From Brachypterus glaber (Eukaryota > Arthropoda > Insecta > Coleoptera > Kateretidae): a stretch of DNA of 64,000 nt. Where the stretch lies: NCBI GenBank assembly GCA_958510825.1, contig OY294049.1:33074774-33138773 (forward strand). The letters run 5' to 3'. A model generated the notes under the pieces. That model made no database searches, had not been told where the DNA came from, and saw nothing but the letters and a program-made list of their open reading frames with translations. The translations under genes were made by a program, and so were the position numbers. Positions 11,900 through 23,218 of the stretch are shown here, one piece after another. Position 1 is the stretch's first letter. Each line of letters begins with the position of its first letter.

Positions 11900-12415
11900 A
11901 TTATATGTAGATATATTTTCTTGCTTTTTAGAACACTTAATAAAAAATAGTTTTAATAGTAAAAATATCTGTTATAAGGATAAAACAGCCCTCAGCACTC
12001 ACTATTTCAATGAAGGTCATTTTTTCGACTTCGATAATGTTAAAATTTTAGATAGGGAGAAAAATAAATTTAAACGAAAATTTTTAGAAATGGTTCACAT
12101 TAAATTAAATTTAAACAATAGTATAAACTTTAGAAAGGATACTCAAAACTTAAGCACTTTATATCTAAACATATTAAGATAAATCTTTTCACTAACTCAT
12201 TAACACTTATACCTGTACACCTTAATTAATTTTATATATTTGTCAAGTTGACTTTTAAAAGTCCAAATTTTTTTTACTCAATTTTATTTATACATTTATT
12301 TTTTAATTCGTTATTATATCCTTGAAAATGGCTGAACAATAAACGCCGAAACGTTGGAATAAAACTATTTTTTATTAAGTGTTCTAAAAAGCAAGAAAAT
12401 ATATCTACATATAAT
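11900..12415 (+). mobile_element. 5'-truncated Penelope-like element with inverted terminal segment
   Basis: A coding remnant (about 11957-12181) is followed by the motif GCTGAACAATAAACGCCGAAACG at 12331-12353, of the kind found in Penelope-like terminal repeats. The 55-bp segment 11900-11954 is the exact inverse of 12361-12415, so a piece of the terminal sequence lies inverted in front of the truncated ORF, a structure known for Penelope-like elements. Confidence 0.6.
11957..12182 (+). pseudogene. Penelope-like protein, C-terminal GIY-YIG endonuclease tail fragment
   Basis: The frame opens formally at an ATG at 11865, but 11900-11954 is inverted terminal DNA, so homologous coding probably starts near 11957. 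The tail reads KTALSTHYFNEGHFFDFDN, then VKILDRE, MVHIK, and ends NSINFRKDTQNLSTLYLNILR before TAA. The order T-A-L-x-x-H, G-H-x-F-D-F, K-I-L, E-M-x-H-I-K, I-N-x-x-x-D-T matches the C-terminus of Penelope-like polyproteins downstream of the GIY-YIG core, as I know the family. The reverse transcriptase and GIY-YIG catalytic residues are absent, so it is not functional. Confidence 0.6.
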
Positions 12416-12507
12416 GAATAAATAATATTTAAAGTTATGAATCTTTTTCAGTTTCGTATTTAACCTGATAATATAGAAGTGTTTCTTGAGTTTCGACAAG
12501 TTTTTCG

Positions 12508-12533
12508 CTACAGAATCTCACGTGATTCTGTAG
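12508..12533. repeat. 26-bp palindrome
   Basis: CTACAGAATC and GATTCTGTAG flank a 6-nt centre (TCACGT). It could be a hairpin or a binding-site-like palindrome; nothing nearby assigns a role. Confidence 0.6.
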
Positions 12534-14043
12534 CTGAAGCTGACGCTAATATTTCAGAGTGTTTCTATAGTAAAAAGCTATAGCGTTGCGCTGTTATTGT
12601 ATCGATCCTTAAAATTCGTTACCTTCATGGATAAAATTATTATAATAAAGAAATTTAGTTATCTTAGTTTCAAAATGAATCAATTAGATTTACTAATAGT
12701 CAATTTTTAGTCTTTTTAATATTTTTAAATTTTTTTTTTACTATTTTTATTTTATTTTTCAAAGTTTTAGATTTTTTTAATTTTTAGATTTTTTTTTTGG
12801 TTTATGGGGTTTGGGAGGTTAAAGTTTTGTTTTTTTTTTCTGGGGTCGTGACCAGTCGTGGAGAATACTCCATGCAATATCAAATTTCAAGTTTCTAGCT
12901 AGAAGTGTGTTAAATATTTTTTCTTCTAAGCGGTCGGAGGTCTAGGATTTTTTGTGGTCGTGGAGGGTACTCCATGTACATACATGCCAAATTTTAAGTT
13001 TCTAGTTATTCTGAAAATGGATTAACAACTATATATGTGCATATATGCATGCATACACATGTTTTTTTTTGTTTTTTTTATAATATTATTATAGATAATA
13101 GACAATATTAACATCAACATATGTTTGTCAATAAAATTTAGGAAAAAAATCGTATTAAATGAGGTGTTAATTGCATTAATACATAATAAATCAACCACAA
13201 AGTTGTAATTTTTTTCCTGGTAAATCTTAATTTACGTAATCATTATCAAATAAAAAACCGCAATTCTTCTGCGTCTTCAGTTACGTTTTTTAACCGCACA
13301 GACTGCGACATTTTTAGATTTCTAGCCGATATTATACAATTTCAACTTTTGTCCTACTTTTTATCAAAATAATAAGAAAAATGCTAAATAAAGGAAAGGA
13401 TGCCCAGTTAGAAGCTTTGAAAATTTGATAATCAAGATTGAGAAGCTGGAGCTGTGTTCTATATAAATTATATGTATAACTTAACACTCTGTGGTGTAAA
13501 ATACCTTAAAAAAGGTCCCTAAACGAGTATAAATAAATACTAAATAAATACTAAATACTAAAATAGCTCGCTTTTGGCATTTAAGATGAAACTAAAGATT
13601 TATTTATTTTTTTAAAGAGTTTTGATACACGAAACTCACGGTTCCAAATTATTTATTGCCTTCAAAAAAAAAATGTAAAATTAGTCATCTTACCACCAGA
13701 AGAAGGTAAGTTGGTGAAGAATAAAACATCTAAAAAAAACCTCTATTAAAAAAACTAATAATAATAAAATAGAAAAATAGATTAAAACTTGTTAGGGTAA
13801 TCACAAAAATCACAAATCCAAATCTTTAGCTTATTTCAAATTCATTTCATTAAAGTTAGAAATTTTTACTAAGCATGCGCCATAATTTGCAGATAAATCA
13901 TTAGAACCATTCATCAGTATCTTTACCAATATCCTCGTATATTAGATAGTCCTTTTCATTCATTATGTATGTATATTATAGTATAGTCATCCCATCCCCT
14001 TTTGGTATTCGTCGTCTTATCAGCCTATACTTATATTATTTAA
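12534..14043. other. Gene-free AT-rich stretch
   Basis: Mostly T-rich and A-rich runs. CGTGGAG(A/G)(A/G)TACTCCATG occurs twice (near 12855 and 12958) with similar text after it, suggesting a small degenerate direct repeat of about 100 bp. No ORF, tRNA or termini. Confidence 0.4.
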
Positions 14044-15522
14044 ATAATTGCAATTGCAGAAGAAATTTTACCAGAATCTCAATGTGGTTTTAGGGGCAAG
14101 CGCGGAACCAGCGATGCAATATTCTCCATACGACAACTACAAGAAAAATCACTAGAACAGTTTCAAGAATTATACATATGCTTTGTTGATCTGGAGAAAG
14201 CGTTTGATCGGGTGCCTCGTAACGCTCTTTGGGTTGTTCTTAAGAAACTAGGGTGCACGGAAAAATTTATTCGTATTTTAAAGTTGCTTCATGAGGACAT
14301 GAGATGTAGGGTTCAAATTGATGGCGAATTGTCTGAGGAATTTTATGTTACAGTTGGAGTAAAACAGGGATGTGTACTAGCACCAACATTATTTGCTCTA
14401 TATTTTTATATCGTTGTAAGATTATCCATGCAGGATATGTTTGATGCTCTACACATAAAATACCGATTTCAAGGAGGAATATTCAACTTACCCAGACTAA
14501 GAGCATTTTCCAAAATTCAGTTGGCACGAATAATCAAAATCCTATTTGCTGATGATGTCTGCTTGGTTGCGACTTCTACAGAAGCTATTCAAGAAAGCAT
14601 TTCACGACTAAACAGCCTGTGCATAAAGTTTGGGTTAAAAATAAACTGCAGAAAAACTGAAGTTATGCAACAAGCGACAAGGAATGGCCCAAGAGTACGG
14701 CAACCCATGAATATACATATAGAAGGCGTAACATTAAATGAAGTAGAAAGGTTTAGATATCTAGGAAGTTCAATAACATCTGATACAAAACTGGACATAG
14801 AAATTAGCTCTCGTATTTCTCATGCTGCATCAGCATTTGGTAGGCTAAGTCAGAAGCTCTTTAAATCACATGATGTCTCTATAGAAACCAAGATAAAAGT
14901 GTATCAGGCTGTGGTTTTGCCAACACTCTTGTATGGCTCAGAGTCTTGGTGTTTATATAGAAGGCAAATACATAAGCTAGACCAGTTTCATCTAAAGTGC
15001 CTGCGATCAATATTGTGTATCAAGTGGAGTGACTATGTACGTAACACCGACGTACTAAGAAGGGCTGGAATATTCGGCATTGAATCTCTCTTAATGAAAT
15101 CGCAGCTTCGGTGGATAGGCCATGTTTATAGGATGGAAGATACGCGTCTCCCCAAACAGCTGCTTTACTCTGAACTACTTCATGGGGACCGTATAAGTGG
15201 GGGACAGATTTTGCGGTACAAAGACTGCATAAAGCGTCATATGAAGAGATGCAATATATGTCCCAACACGTGGGAAGACCAGGCTGCCGTTCGAACCCAA
15301 TGGCGGCAAACAATATATAGGGAAATCTCCAATTTTGAAAGTAGGCGTCTTGAACAATTAGATTATGATAGAGATATGGTAAAACAAAGGGCAAGGAATG
15401 TATTCATTTATGTCTTTAACGAAAATGGAGAAATTGTATGCCCAACGTGCAATAGAGCCTTTCAAACAAAACTAGGCTATAGTAGCCATGAAAGAGCTCA
15501 TAACAGAGCTTTAAACAGATAG
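14044..15522 (+). pseudogene. 5'-truncated LINE: reverse transcriptase plus C-terminal zinc finger
   Basis: One open frame runs from just after a stop at 14043 to TAG at 15520-15522. No true start exists (GTG at 14212 lies in mid-domain), so the copy is 5'-truncated. Reverse transcriptase blocks in order: CGFRGKRGTSDA, FVDLEKAFDRVPR, GVKQGCVLAPTLF, and the catalytic LFADDVCLVA near 14545. After the thumb come RYLGSSIT and a long C-terminal region (LLYGSESWCLYRR, RWIGHVYRM). Near the C-terminus CPTCNRAF...HERAH forms a C2H2 finger (C-X2-C-X12-H-X3-H). The apurinic endonuclease domain that would precede the RT is missing. The element copies its own RNA at a nicked target. I leave the clade open (CR1/L2-like or a related group). 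The frame is unbroken, suggesting recent insertion. Confidence 0.85.
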
Positions 15523-17284
15523 TCACTTTAGTTAGTTTAGATTTTTTAGATTTATTATTATTTTATTTATTTAATTTTTGTTTTTGTTTGTTTATATTTT
15601 TTTGTATATTTTAATTGTTATTTTATAAGCTATAGCTTATTTAATTACTTGTTAGTTACATTGATCGCTGTTGCCGTATCGGCAAGGATTACATATATAT
15701 ATATATTTAAATAATAACTATAATTGTTAAAAAATCTTAATTTGAAATTTAATTTTAATTTAAGGTATTTAAAATATAATAGTGTTAACAGTATATATAG
15801 AAATTTCAGGCCAATACTCACCCATATTTTTTTTTTTCAAAAAGTGGTACACTCCAAATGTTAATGAATCCGTCATTTAAATAAACATGTCTTCTACGTT
15901 GACCAACTTCGTTTTGGAAGGAATGACACTAGCGCACTTATTTGGCACTCTGCCACATATTGCAACTGTTGCTCCATCTGTTGACGGTCGCTTGTTATAG
16001 ACGATTCGTCAACTTACCCAGTTCGTCCTCTTGGGGCCAATTCCCCTACATAACTTCAAATAATTGTAGAATGCTCCAGGAAGTATTTTTAATTTTGGCA
16101 TAGCTTTGTACAACGAATTCTTTTTTTTTTTTCGTGTTGGCAACACAGCTGTAACAGATCTATAGGCTGTGTAAAAAATTGTAGGACATACAGTGTATTG
16201 AAAAAATTAAATATTATGTAAAATATCGATTTATCCTGTAAATTAAAAAAAACAATTCTAAAAGAAAGTACATTATTTTTGATTAGACATGATAAAGTAA
16301 CTAATAATTTTTGTAGACTTTTTGTATGTCTACGCAATTTGTTTTTTCACTTATAATTTTGTTCATGTTTGTATAAGTGTATTAATATAATTTTCGATAA
16401 ACAAACCTTACTGTTTATTATTAACCAATAAATAAAAGATGTATTTTTTTCTGTAATAATTACTTTCATTTACTTTCTTTATAGTTTTTTGATTTAAATT
16501 ATAAAAATTAATAATATAATTCGTTTTGCTTAACGTTTAGAAGAAATATTATGCAAAATTTTTACTATACACGGTGTTTGCGGTCTTTTGGTACTTAATA
16601 AAGGGGCATAGGAACATAGGTCTGGGAACCAACCCTAAGAGAGTTACGACCCTTTAAAATTGTACTAAAAATGAAGTTTTTAATTTATAACTCTGGTACC
16701 GTTTGAGCTAGATCGACGAGGTTTTGCATGTGTACTAGTATTAATAAGGGCAATTAGTTTATGCTTATTTTTTTTTAAGTCTCTCCAGAGGTGTGCATGG
16801 GCGGAAAAATGTATGAGGCTTAACACATTTTTGCCCCAAACTTTTTTATGTGTATTTTTTTTTGTAAAAAATACTTTTGGACCTCTCTGTATATGGAACC
16901 CTAAGCAACTTTGGTTATTTCGTACAAGTTGTTACTGTAAAAATATTTGGATCTAAATTTTTTTAATGTACTCGTTATTGAATTTACTATTTTTGTAATA
17001 AATAATATTAAGACATAATTTATTAACCGTGAAAATAGAAAATGAATTTATTGTATAACAATTATAGGATGTAATAATATTAATGTATTTTTTTTGATTT
17101 AATAAAAAATCAACAATGGTCATTGCCACTGGACATGCCCGAATAAAGCCAATTAAACCCATTTAGTTTTTTTTTTAATATTCTAAAACTGCCCTGTTAT
17201 AGCATAAAGCCATAAAATTAAATCTTAAACAAGCCGAGACCTCGCGAGGTGTCAAATAACCCGACTACGAAAAAATGCACCTGC
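15523..17284. other. LINE 3' tail, then gene-free repeat-rich DNA
   Basis: 15523-15710 is the LINE's 3' untranslated tail, ending in AT repeats near 15693. About 15860-16060 is less AT-rich and reads partly open on the minus strand, but I recognise nothing. 16570-16860 is a third diverged copy of interspersed repeat C (GAGGTTTTGCATGTG). No host gene found. Confidence 0.4.
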
Positions 17285-18715
17285 TCCGTTATACATATCG
17301 TCTTGTAAATTTCAGGACGTCGTATCTCAAAAAAGACAACTTTACAGGAATGAGAAATAACTCTTTTTCGCATTATTCATAGGTTGAAACTGTACTTTTT
17401 TAATATTAACTTAATACATTTTTAATGATTAACTTACCTTAAGTCATTTTATTGTGTATAAAATAAATAAATACAAATAAAAACCTAATGTTTATAGATA
17501 CGACATTTTGATGCTCAAAATTAATAATTTTTTTTAAGATACGAGCTTTGAAACATTATTAGCGGAACGCACCTCTTGCATCGCATGCGCAGTGTTATTC
17601 AAACTGTCATTTTGCCAAGGTTGATTTAAACACCGATCAGGGTATGTATTCTCGGACTCGAGAGAACGCATTCCCGGGAGAAAGGTAGTGTGGGTTGCAT
17701 ATTCTTTCTCTCGAAACGCAAAACTACTTATTCTTGAACTTCACTTCGCACGAAAATTGAGGAACTTTACTTCTACTACTCGAGATCGTGAGAAGCGGTC
17801 GTTCACGGAAATTTTGACATATAAGTTAGTCGCGCGCATTCGAACATAACCCTATTTTTGCTTTGGTTTTGTGTTGTTAATTTGAATACCGTTTTGTTTT
17901 ATAATAGTTAATCGTAATTAATAAAAGATTTTTTATATTTATAAATTATTATACATATTATGATAATAATAATATAACGATGGATGATTTGGAAATTGTG
18001 GGGGCTGTTGCCCTTTTGGGAGATTTGCAAGATGTGGAAGACCAAATGATGAAAATTTAGAAGGATTTTTTTTTTGCTGACTGCTAGTTGGCGCAGATCT
18101 TTTTCTGGTTTTATTTTCAGTCCTTTCTTACTAATAATATATTATACTTCTATATATTAATTAAAAAAATATTTAAACCCCAGCAACTTGTTTACAAATA
18201 ATGAAAATAATGACAGCCTGCGTACGCAAACTCGTGTCGCATAATCTGATTGGTTAAAATCAGCTAAAATACTTGGCAACGCTGCAGCCGGCTGCAGAGA
18301 TCCCATCAAGCTCCCTGCTCTTCAAGAATAGCATTTTTTAACTTTAAGGAACTTTGATATGATGTGATCAGTTTCCTTCCTACGAAAATTATTCACGTTC
18401 TCTCGAGCCCAAGAATAGATACCCAGCTGATCGGTGGATTCATAGAACAAAATATATATGCAAAAGGTGCGTTCCAAGTCAGTTAACTAGATTTAAGAGA
18501 TACGAGGTTTTAAAATTTATTAATCTGTAATCATCTAAGATACGACGTTACTATTTTGCTTATATTTTTGTTATTTAAAAAAAATAGCAGGTGAAACTTA
18601 TTTTTTAGATGTAAATTAATAATATAAAGCGTTTAAATCCAAAATCTCAAAATCGAAAAAAATTGAGATACGACGTCCTGAAATTTACAAGACGATATGC
18701 CGCATAATGAAAAAA
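17285..18715. mobile_element. Palindromic element split by a second element
   Basis: The left arm (17285-17637) and right arm (18424-18715) are mirror images. CATATCGTCTTGTAAATTTC and GACGTCGTATCTCAA at the left reappear inverted at 18655-18702; GGAACGCACC and CACCGATCA pair with GGTGCGTTCC and TGATCGGTG. Removing 17641-18423 plus one duplicated CAG restores a continuous palindrome, so this is the older host element. Outer limits are approximate. Confidence 0.65.
17641..18423. mobile_element. CWG-duplicating MITE, copy 1 (transposase N-terminus remnant)
   Basis: Ends are GGTATGTATTCTCG and the inverse of GGTATCTATTCTTG. CAG occurs directly at 17638-17640 and 18424-18426, a 3-bp target duplication. 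A second copy at 48308-49061 is flanked by CTG, so the target pattern is CWG. Inside, at about 17980, a short frame reads MDDLEIVGAVALLGDLQD and then stops. The same start is kept in copy 2, suggesting a transposase N-terminus left after internal deletion. 3-bp duplications fit PIF/Harbinger, but CWG is not its usual TWA. Confidence 0.75.
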
Positions 18716-18763
18716 AAATGGTCAAAACGTTAGCTAATTAAAAGCAGTTTTTAGATTCAATAC

Positions 18764-18959
18764 AAACCGAATTCTATCGTAGTAAACTAAAGGTTTTTGC
18801 CTATTTGGAACCCCAGGCAACATTTGTTAATAAATACAAGGTAAAACATAACACAACAATGTTATGTTTTACTGTAACAATTTATTATAACAAATGTTGC
18901 CTGGGGCTATAAATGGCAAAAACGTTTAGTATTTACTACGGTAACGAATAACTCAGTTT
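18764..18959. mobile_element. Hairpin MITE, ~195 bp
   Basis: Mirror blocks CCCAGGCAACATTTGTTA / TAACAAATGTTGCCTGGG and GGTTTTTGCC / GGCAAAAACG surround a centre that includes CATAACA / TGTTATG. No coding capacity. Confidence 0.7.
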
Positions 18960-19189
18960 AATAAAATTTTATAGATTTCTCGAATTTTTCGTTAAATTTC
19001 TGATGATAACGATGAATATTATCGAAACTTGGAATTATACATAAAAAAGCAGAAACTTGAGAGAACTAAAAGTTAATTTTTAGTTTAATATAGACCGTAT
19101 GCTAGGGTAAATTAAACAGATAACCGGATAATTTTTATTTTAGTTTGTAGGCATATTGATTGATGAATATCTAGTTTAAAATACAATAC

Positions 19190-19493
19190 AATACAATATA
19201 AGTGAAGTTGTGAGGCAAGGTAATGTCCTTTTAAATCACTGCGACCAATAATATCTATTGTGAATCCCCTTTACAATTTAGTCCTCATCAAACTTTAGGC
19301 TTCCAAAGAAGCTCAAGAGTTTTTTGGGTGCTACTTGGGATATATCTGCAGGTCTTGGGTATACCTGTTCGAGATATTGTAGCCTTTTGCGAACAATGGC
19401 CTCGCAGAAGCAGATAATGTGTTCGGCCGTTTCTGGTGCTTCTGAGCATAGACGGCAGGTGTCGATTTCAGATTTTCCCATTTTTTTTTTAAG
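19190..19493 (-). pseudogene. LINE 3'-end fragment (C-terminal zinc-like motif)
   Basis: A minus-strand frame (19481 to 19278) reads MGKSEIDTCRLC, then EAPETAEHIICFCEA, and ends SFFGSLKFDED. The spacing C-X2-C...H-X4-C with the phrase PETAEHI is the signature after the RNase H region of many non-LTR polyproteins. On the minus strand the sequence continues into a TATTG-type simple repeat (19180-19200 seen from the plus strand), a typical LINE 3' tail. RT and endonuclease are missing, so it is a dead 5'-truncated copy. Confidence 0.65.
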
Positions 19494-20198
19494 ATGAAGA
19501 TATAAGGATAAAAAATATTGTTTTAGGGCGATTACGGATCAAACGCATTCACAATTTTCCTCCAAAATGTCAATAGTATCAACATCAATCAACCAATCAA
19601 CATCGACTATTTTACACTAGTGCAAAAAATCAAATTTTTAGTACAGATTTATTATACAAAATTGGCGATTTGGATACAATCGAATAAAAAATAAATTTTG
19701 CATAAAAAGATAGTTTTGAAAATATAGTTAATATTTTAATTTCAACCTTGACTTATAGCTATATTAAATTAATCGTTTATTAACTAATTAATTATTAATT
19801 CATAGTGTCATATTTAGGATTCGATTATTACAGTAAAACGTTTCCGTTAAAAAAAAATGTCTCGGTAAATTTTAAGGAAAAAATCATCACCTTAAATTAG
19901 AAAAGAAAACTAAAAATAAATAGAGCTTGTTGGAGAAATTTTAAAAGCATTTAAGTGATATTTTATCCCAGGTTCAATAATAACTGAGTTTTCACCAAAA
20001 CCTTTTTTTCCACCTTTGCCCCTTACCTTATTTCAAAGTAAGGAGAATACGAATTTAATTATTTTATTTTAAATTTTACCCTTTCCGCACAGAACCCTTT
20101 AACGTGAAAACTCAATTTTGACTCAAAAATAGTTATTTATGAATAGTAAAACCATTTAAGATTTATTTTTTGTGTTAAAGCCGAATAGGAGAAGTTTT

Positions 20199-20657
20199 AT
20201 ATTGAAATAAGACAATTTTTTTCTATTATTCTCCTATAGTTTAATTCCTTTTATTGCTGACGCGTTTCGATCGTTTTCTTGTATAATAGCTGTTAGACTA
20301 TTACGCTAACAATCATCTTCGGAGCATTTTTAAATAAATAAGGATAAAACTATTCACTGCTCAAAGAGCTCTACTAAAATATTAAAATTTGAGTCGAGAG
20401 ACATTAAAATTTATAAATAAAAATATAATAAATTTTTATTTATAAATTTTAATGTCTCTCGACTCAAATTTTAATATTTTAGTAGAGCTCTTTGAGCAGT
20501 GAATAGTTTTATCCTTATTTATTTAAAAATGCTCCGAAGATGATTGTTAGCGTAATAGTCTAACAGCTATTATACAAGAAAACGATCGAAACGCGTCAGC
20601 AATAAAAGGAATTAAACTATAGGAGAATAATAGAAAAAAATTGTCTTATTTCAATAT
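20199..20657. repeat. Near-perfect long hairpin, ~226-bp arms, Penelope-like terminal sequence
   Basis: Left arm 20199-20425 and right arm 20432-20657 mirror each other almost base for base around a centre of about 6 nt. The right arm contains CTCCGAAGATG...CGATCGAAACGCGTC (20532-20598). CCGAAGA followed by a stem and GAAAC recalls the hammerhead-like core found in Penelope-like terminal repeats. No ORF. The high arm identity suggests youth or ongoing gene conversion. Confidence 0.75.
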
Positions 20658-20841
20658 TTAAGATTTAATTCACCAAAAAAATAGATAGTGCGCCCACGCA
20701 TACGCTAAAACCTACTGAAAATAGGCAGTTAGTCCGTCATCACTTTGTCTAAGATTACTCACTTTTCCCTTCCAATGTTAATTGAAGACCTGTGTTGCTA
20801 ATTTCAACTGTGCATGTGGTTTTAAAAACCACCTGGCTGCC

Positions 20842-20956
20842 ACTAAATATTTTTTTGTTTAAATCTGAAAAAAATTGAGGGTTCGTTTTTGACCTAAATG
20901 AAGTTTTATAGGGGGTGGGACCCTAAAAAGTCCATTTTTTATTTTGACTGGGCACC
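20842..20956 (-). mobile_element. Arm fragment of the 9518-type hAT-like element
   Basis: Read on the minus strand, GGTGCCCAGTCAAAATAAAA, then GGGTCCCACCCCCTATA and GGTCAAAAACGAACCCTCAA match the left arm of the element at 9518-10668 in order. The terminal TAGGGT is incomplete where the next element begins. Confidence 0.6.
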
Positions 20957-20958
20957 AT

Positions 20959-21278
20959 TGAGGTAGAGTGGGGAGAGTGCCAGAGCCTTTGAAATTTCTT
21001 GTGCCGATTTTGATTCGCACATCTATCTATCTCTCTCTAAAATTCCGTTCTAACGGTCTTGCGCACTTCGAAATACACAAAGATAGCCACTCGGTCAGAC
21101 AGAATTCCTGTTTCCCCCACTCTAATTCATTGAAAAACACATGTGAACTAAATTTTAGGTTAGTTTAAAAACCTAAGTCGAAGTAACTGCGCAAACTCAA
21201 ATTTGCAAATTAGCTCCCTTGTCGGCACAGTTTGTCCACGCGCAGCCTGGTCGAATGGCACTCTCCCTTCTCTACCTC
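20959..21278. mobile_element. MITE with TGAGGTAGAG termini
   Basis: TGAGGTAGAGTGGGGAGAGT at the left mirrors ACTCTCCCTTCTCTACCTCA at the right, with AT on each side as a possible 2-bp target duplication. It inserted at or truncated the terminus of the hAT-like fragment before it. No transposase. Confidence 0.65.
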
Positions 21279-21719
21279 AATGATTACAACTTCAAAGCAA
21301 CAAATAAAAATTGTTCCTCTGATGCGTCTTCTGCCCCATTGCCTCTTACATGGATGGTTAGATCATTATTTGTTTTATCGTTTATTTAGTTAAGGATATT
21401 CAATAGAACAATATTAATCATGGAAGAAAATGGTAAATCCAAATAAATCCTTGATTTTAATCATATCCCTTTCATCAATTAATAACAATTTATTAATTCT
21501 AATCATAAATTAATAAACAAGTCAAGAAAAAATAGATTGCTTTGCATTTTATCGTATATTCTTCGCAATTAATAGTTATTGCTTTCCTATTTTGAAAATT
21601 TTCTAAATTTTACGCCATACAAGTATTTAAAAATTATTTTGGGTATTTTTTACATTTTTAAAATGTTTGTTTACCGTTTGACTCACATATATGGTAGAAA
21701 TTCGTAAATTTTAGTGTTA

Positions 21720-21963
21720 CACTGATAAAAAAGATTTATTTGGATATGACCAATTACATTATTTGGTTGTGAGTAACAAATTTTATTTGAGTCAAATAAA
21801 TATTTAGTTCATGTAAACAAATATTTTAATTTCAAAATGAATTATTAATAGGAACCAAATAGTTTATTTGACAGAAATAAAATTTATTTGTCACAACCAA
21901 ATAATTCAATTGGCCATACCCAACCAAATTTTTAGTTGACACAAATAAACTGTTTTATCAGTG
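21720..21963. mobile_element. TA-flanked MITE, complete copy
   Basis: Ends CACTGATAAAA and TTTTATCAGTG are exact inverses and TA flanks both sides (21718-21719, 21964-21965), as for Tc1/mariner-type insertions. The interior repeats AAATAAA(T/C)-type blocks in both orientations. A 5' fragment is at 25934-26024. Confidence 0.75.
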
Positions 21964-21965
21964 TA

Positions 21966-23034
21966 GGGGCAACTTTCGAGAATTTTCAGCAAGAATATCT
22001 GGATCATTTTGAAATTTGGCACTTAAATATGTATGCTCAAAAGAAAACAAAATGCTTAAGGCTCTTAAAATTTTTCAATTATACAAAAATTACAGACAAT
22101 TTTCAACTTACTTTTAATTTTCCTAGAGTAATAATTACTGCTGTCGGCTTTAGTAATTGCAAAACCTCTTCTAGTAATAATCCATACGGAGAGATAGTAT
22201 AATATTACTTGAGTATAAATTCCTTCTGACCTACCTTTTGTTAAAAAGGATCAATAATTTGGCAATGAGATCGAAATATTTTTGTTGATTGATGTTTAAT
22301 TGTTTGTGTAAGTGATTGAGCAGGGGCGGACTTTAAGGGAGGTCAAGGAGTTTAATTGTAAGGAAAATCAATCACACCCTCTTTGGGTCGAGGTTTTAGA
22401 ATCAATAAATTAGTCAATTCAATAATTTAAAAATTGCAATTATATTTTTATTATATCTATATTATACGTATTTGAATATAATTTTGGAGGCTATTATTTC
22501 ATAGTTTTTACTTTTAAATTATTAAATTAGATAGATTAGTTGTAGTAGGTTGTAATATTCCATATTGGAAGGGCCCCTAGAGGCCACTCATAATATCATT
22601 TAAAACCTACTGAATTTGAACCCCTAGTATTTTTTTTTACTAACCCTCTTAACATTAACGTCAATTAGTAGACATACTTGCTATGTAAACATTTTACAAA
22701 ATATAGTCGTATTAATGGAGGAGGTCGCTTGCAAAACACAGAGACTTAAATTTTGGAACAAAGAGTTTTTTTTTTCATAAAAAGGATTTATTTGCCTCAG
22801 AAATTAAACTTTAAAATCCTATACCTATGATTAAAATTTTACTCGTGTCAAAATTTGACATCTAATTAAAAATGTAAAATTATTATCAAAATTTATTAAA
22901 ATGCCCATATCTCGGAAACTAATAGTCCTACGATAAAAATGATTAACTACATATGTTTTTGTAGGTAATGGAGATTTCTCCCGTTAGATTAGACAGGGAC
23001 AAAAGTTCTACCCAAAAAGGATAGAAGACATACA
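21966..23034. other. Gene-free AT-rich stretch
   Basis: No ORF with protein character. GGGGCGGACTTTAAGGG at 22323 resembles the end of the insertion at 61379, but no partner end was found here. Confidence 0.35.
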
Positions 23035-23125
23035 TACACTCCCACTTCCACCCAACCAAACAAATTCTGTATTTGTTCTTTGTTGAACAAATACAATATT
23101 TACTTGGCCGGGCGAAAAGTGTAAC
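23035..23125. mobile_element. Degenerate hairpin MITE, relative of 23219-23306
   Basis: CCCAACCAAACAAATTCTGT and ACAATATTTACTTGGCCGGG are imperfect mirrors ending in GTGTAAC, matching the intact copy 95 bp downstream. Confidence 0.6.
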
Positions 23126-23218
23126 TATATTAAAGAAATTACTGGCGCCATCTAAATTTTAGTAGAATTATCTTATTCTACAGATTCACATTAGCTATGT
23201 TCGTTCCTACCGCTCACT

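Noticed and set aside
15860..16060. Minus-strand coding-like patch
   Set aside because: Short runs without stops, but no family recognised and no splice-supported frame.
20199..20657. CRISPR array or IS element
   Set aside because: It is one long palindrome, not spaced direct repeats, and the DNA is eukaryotic.
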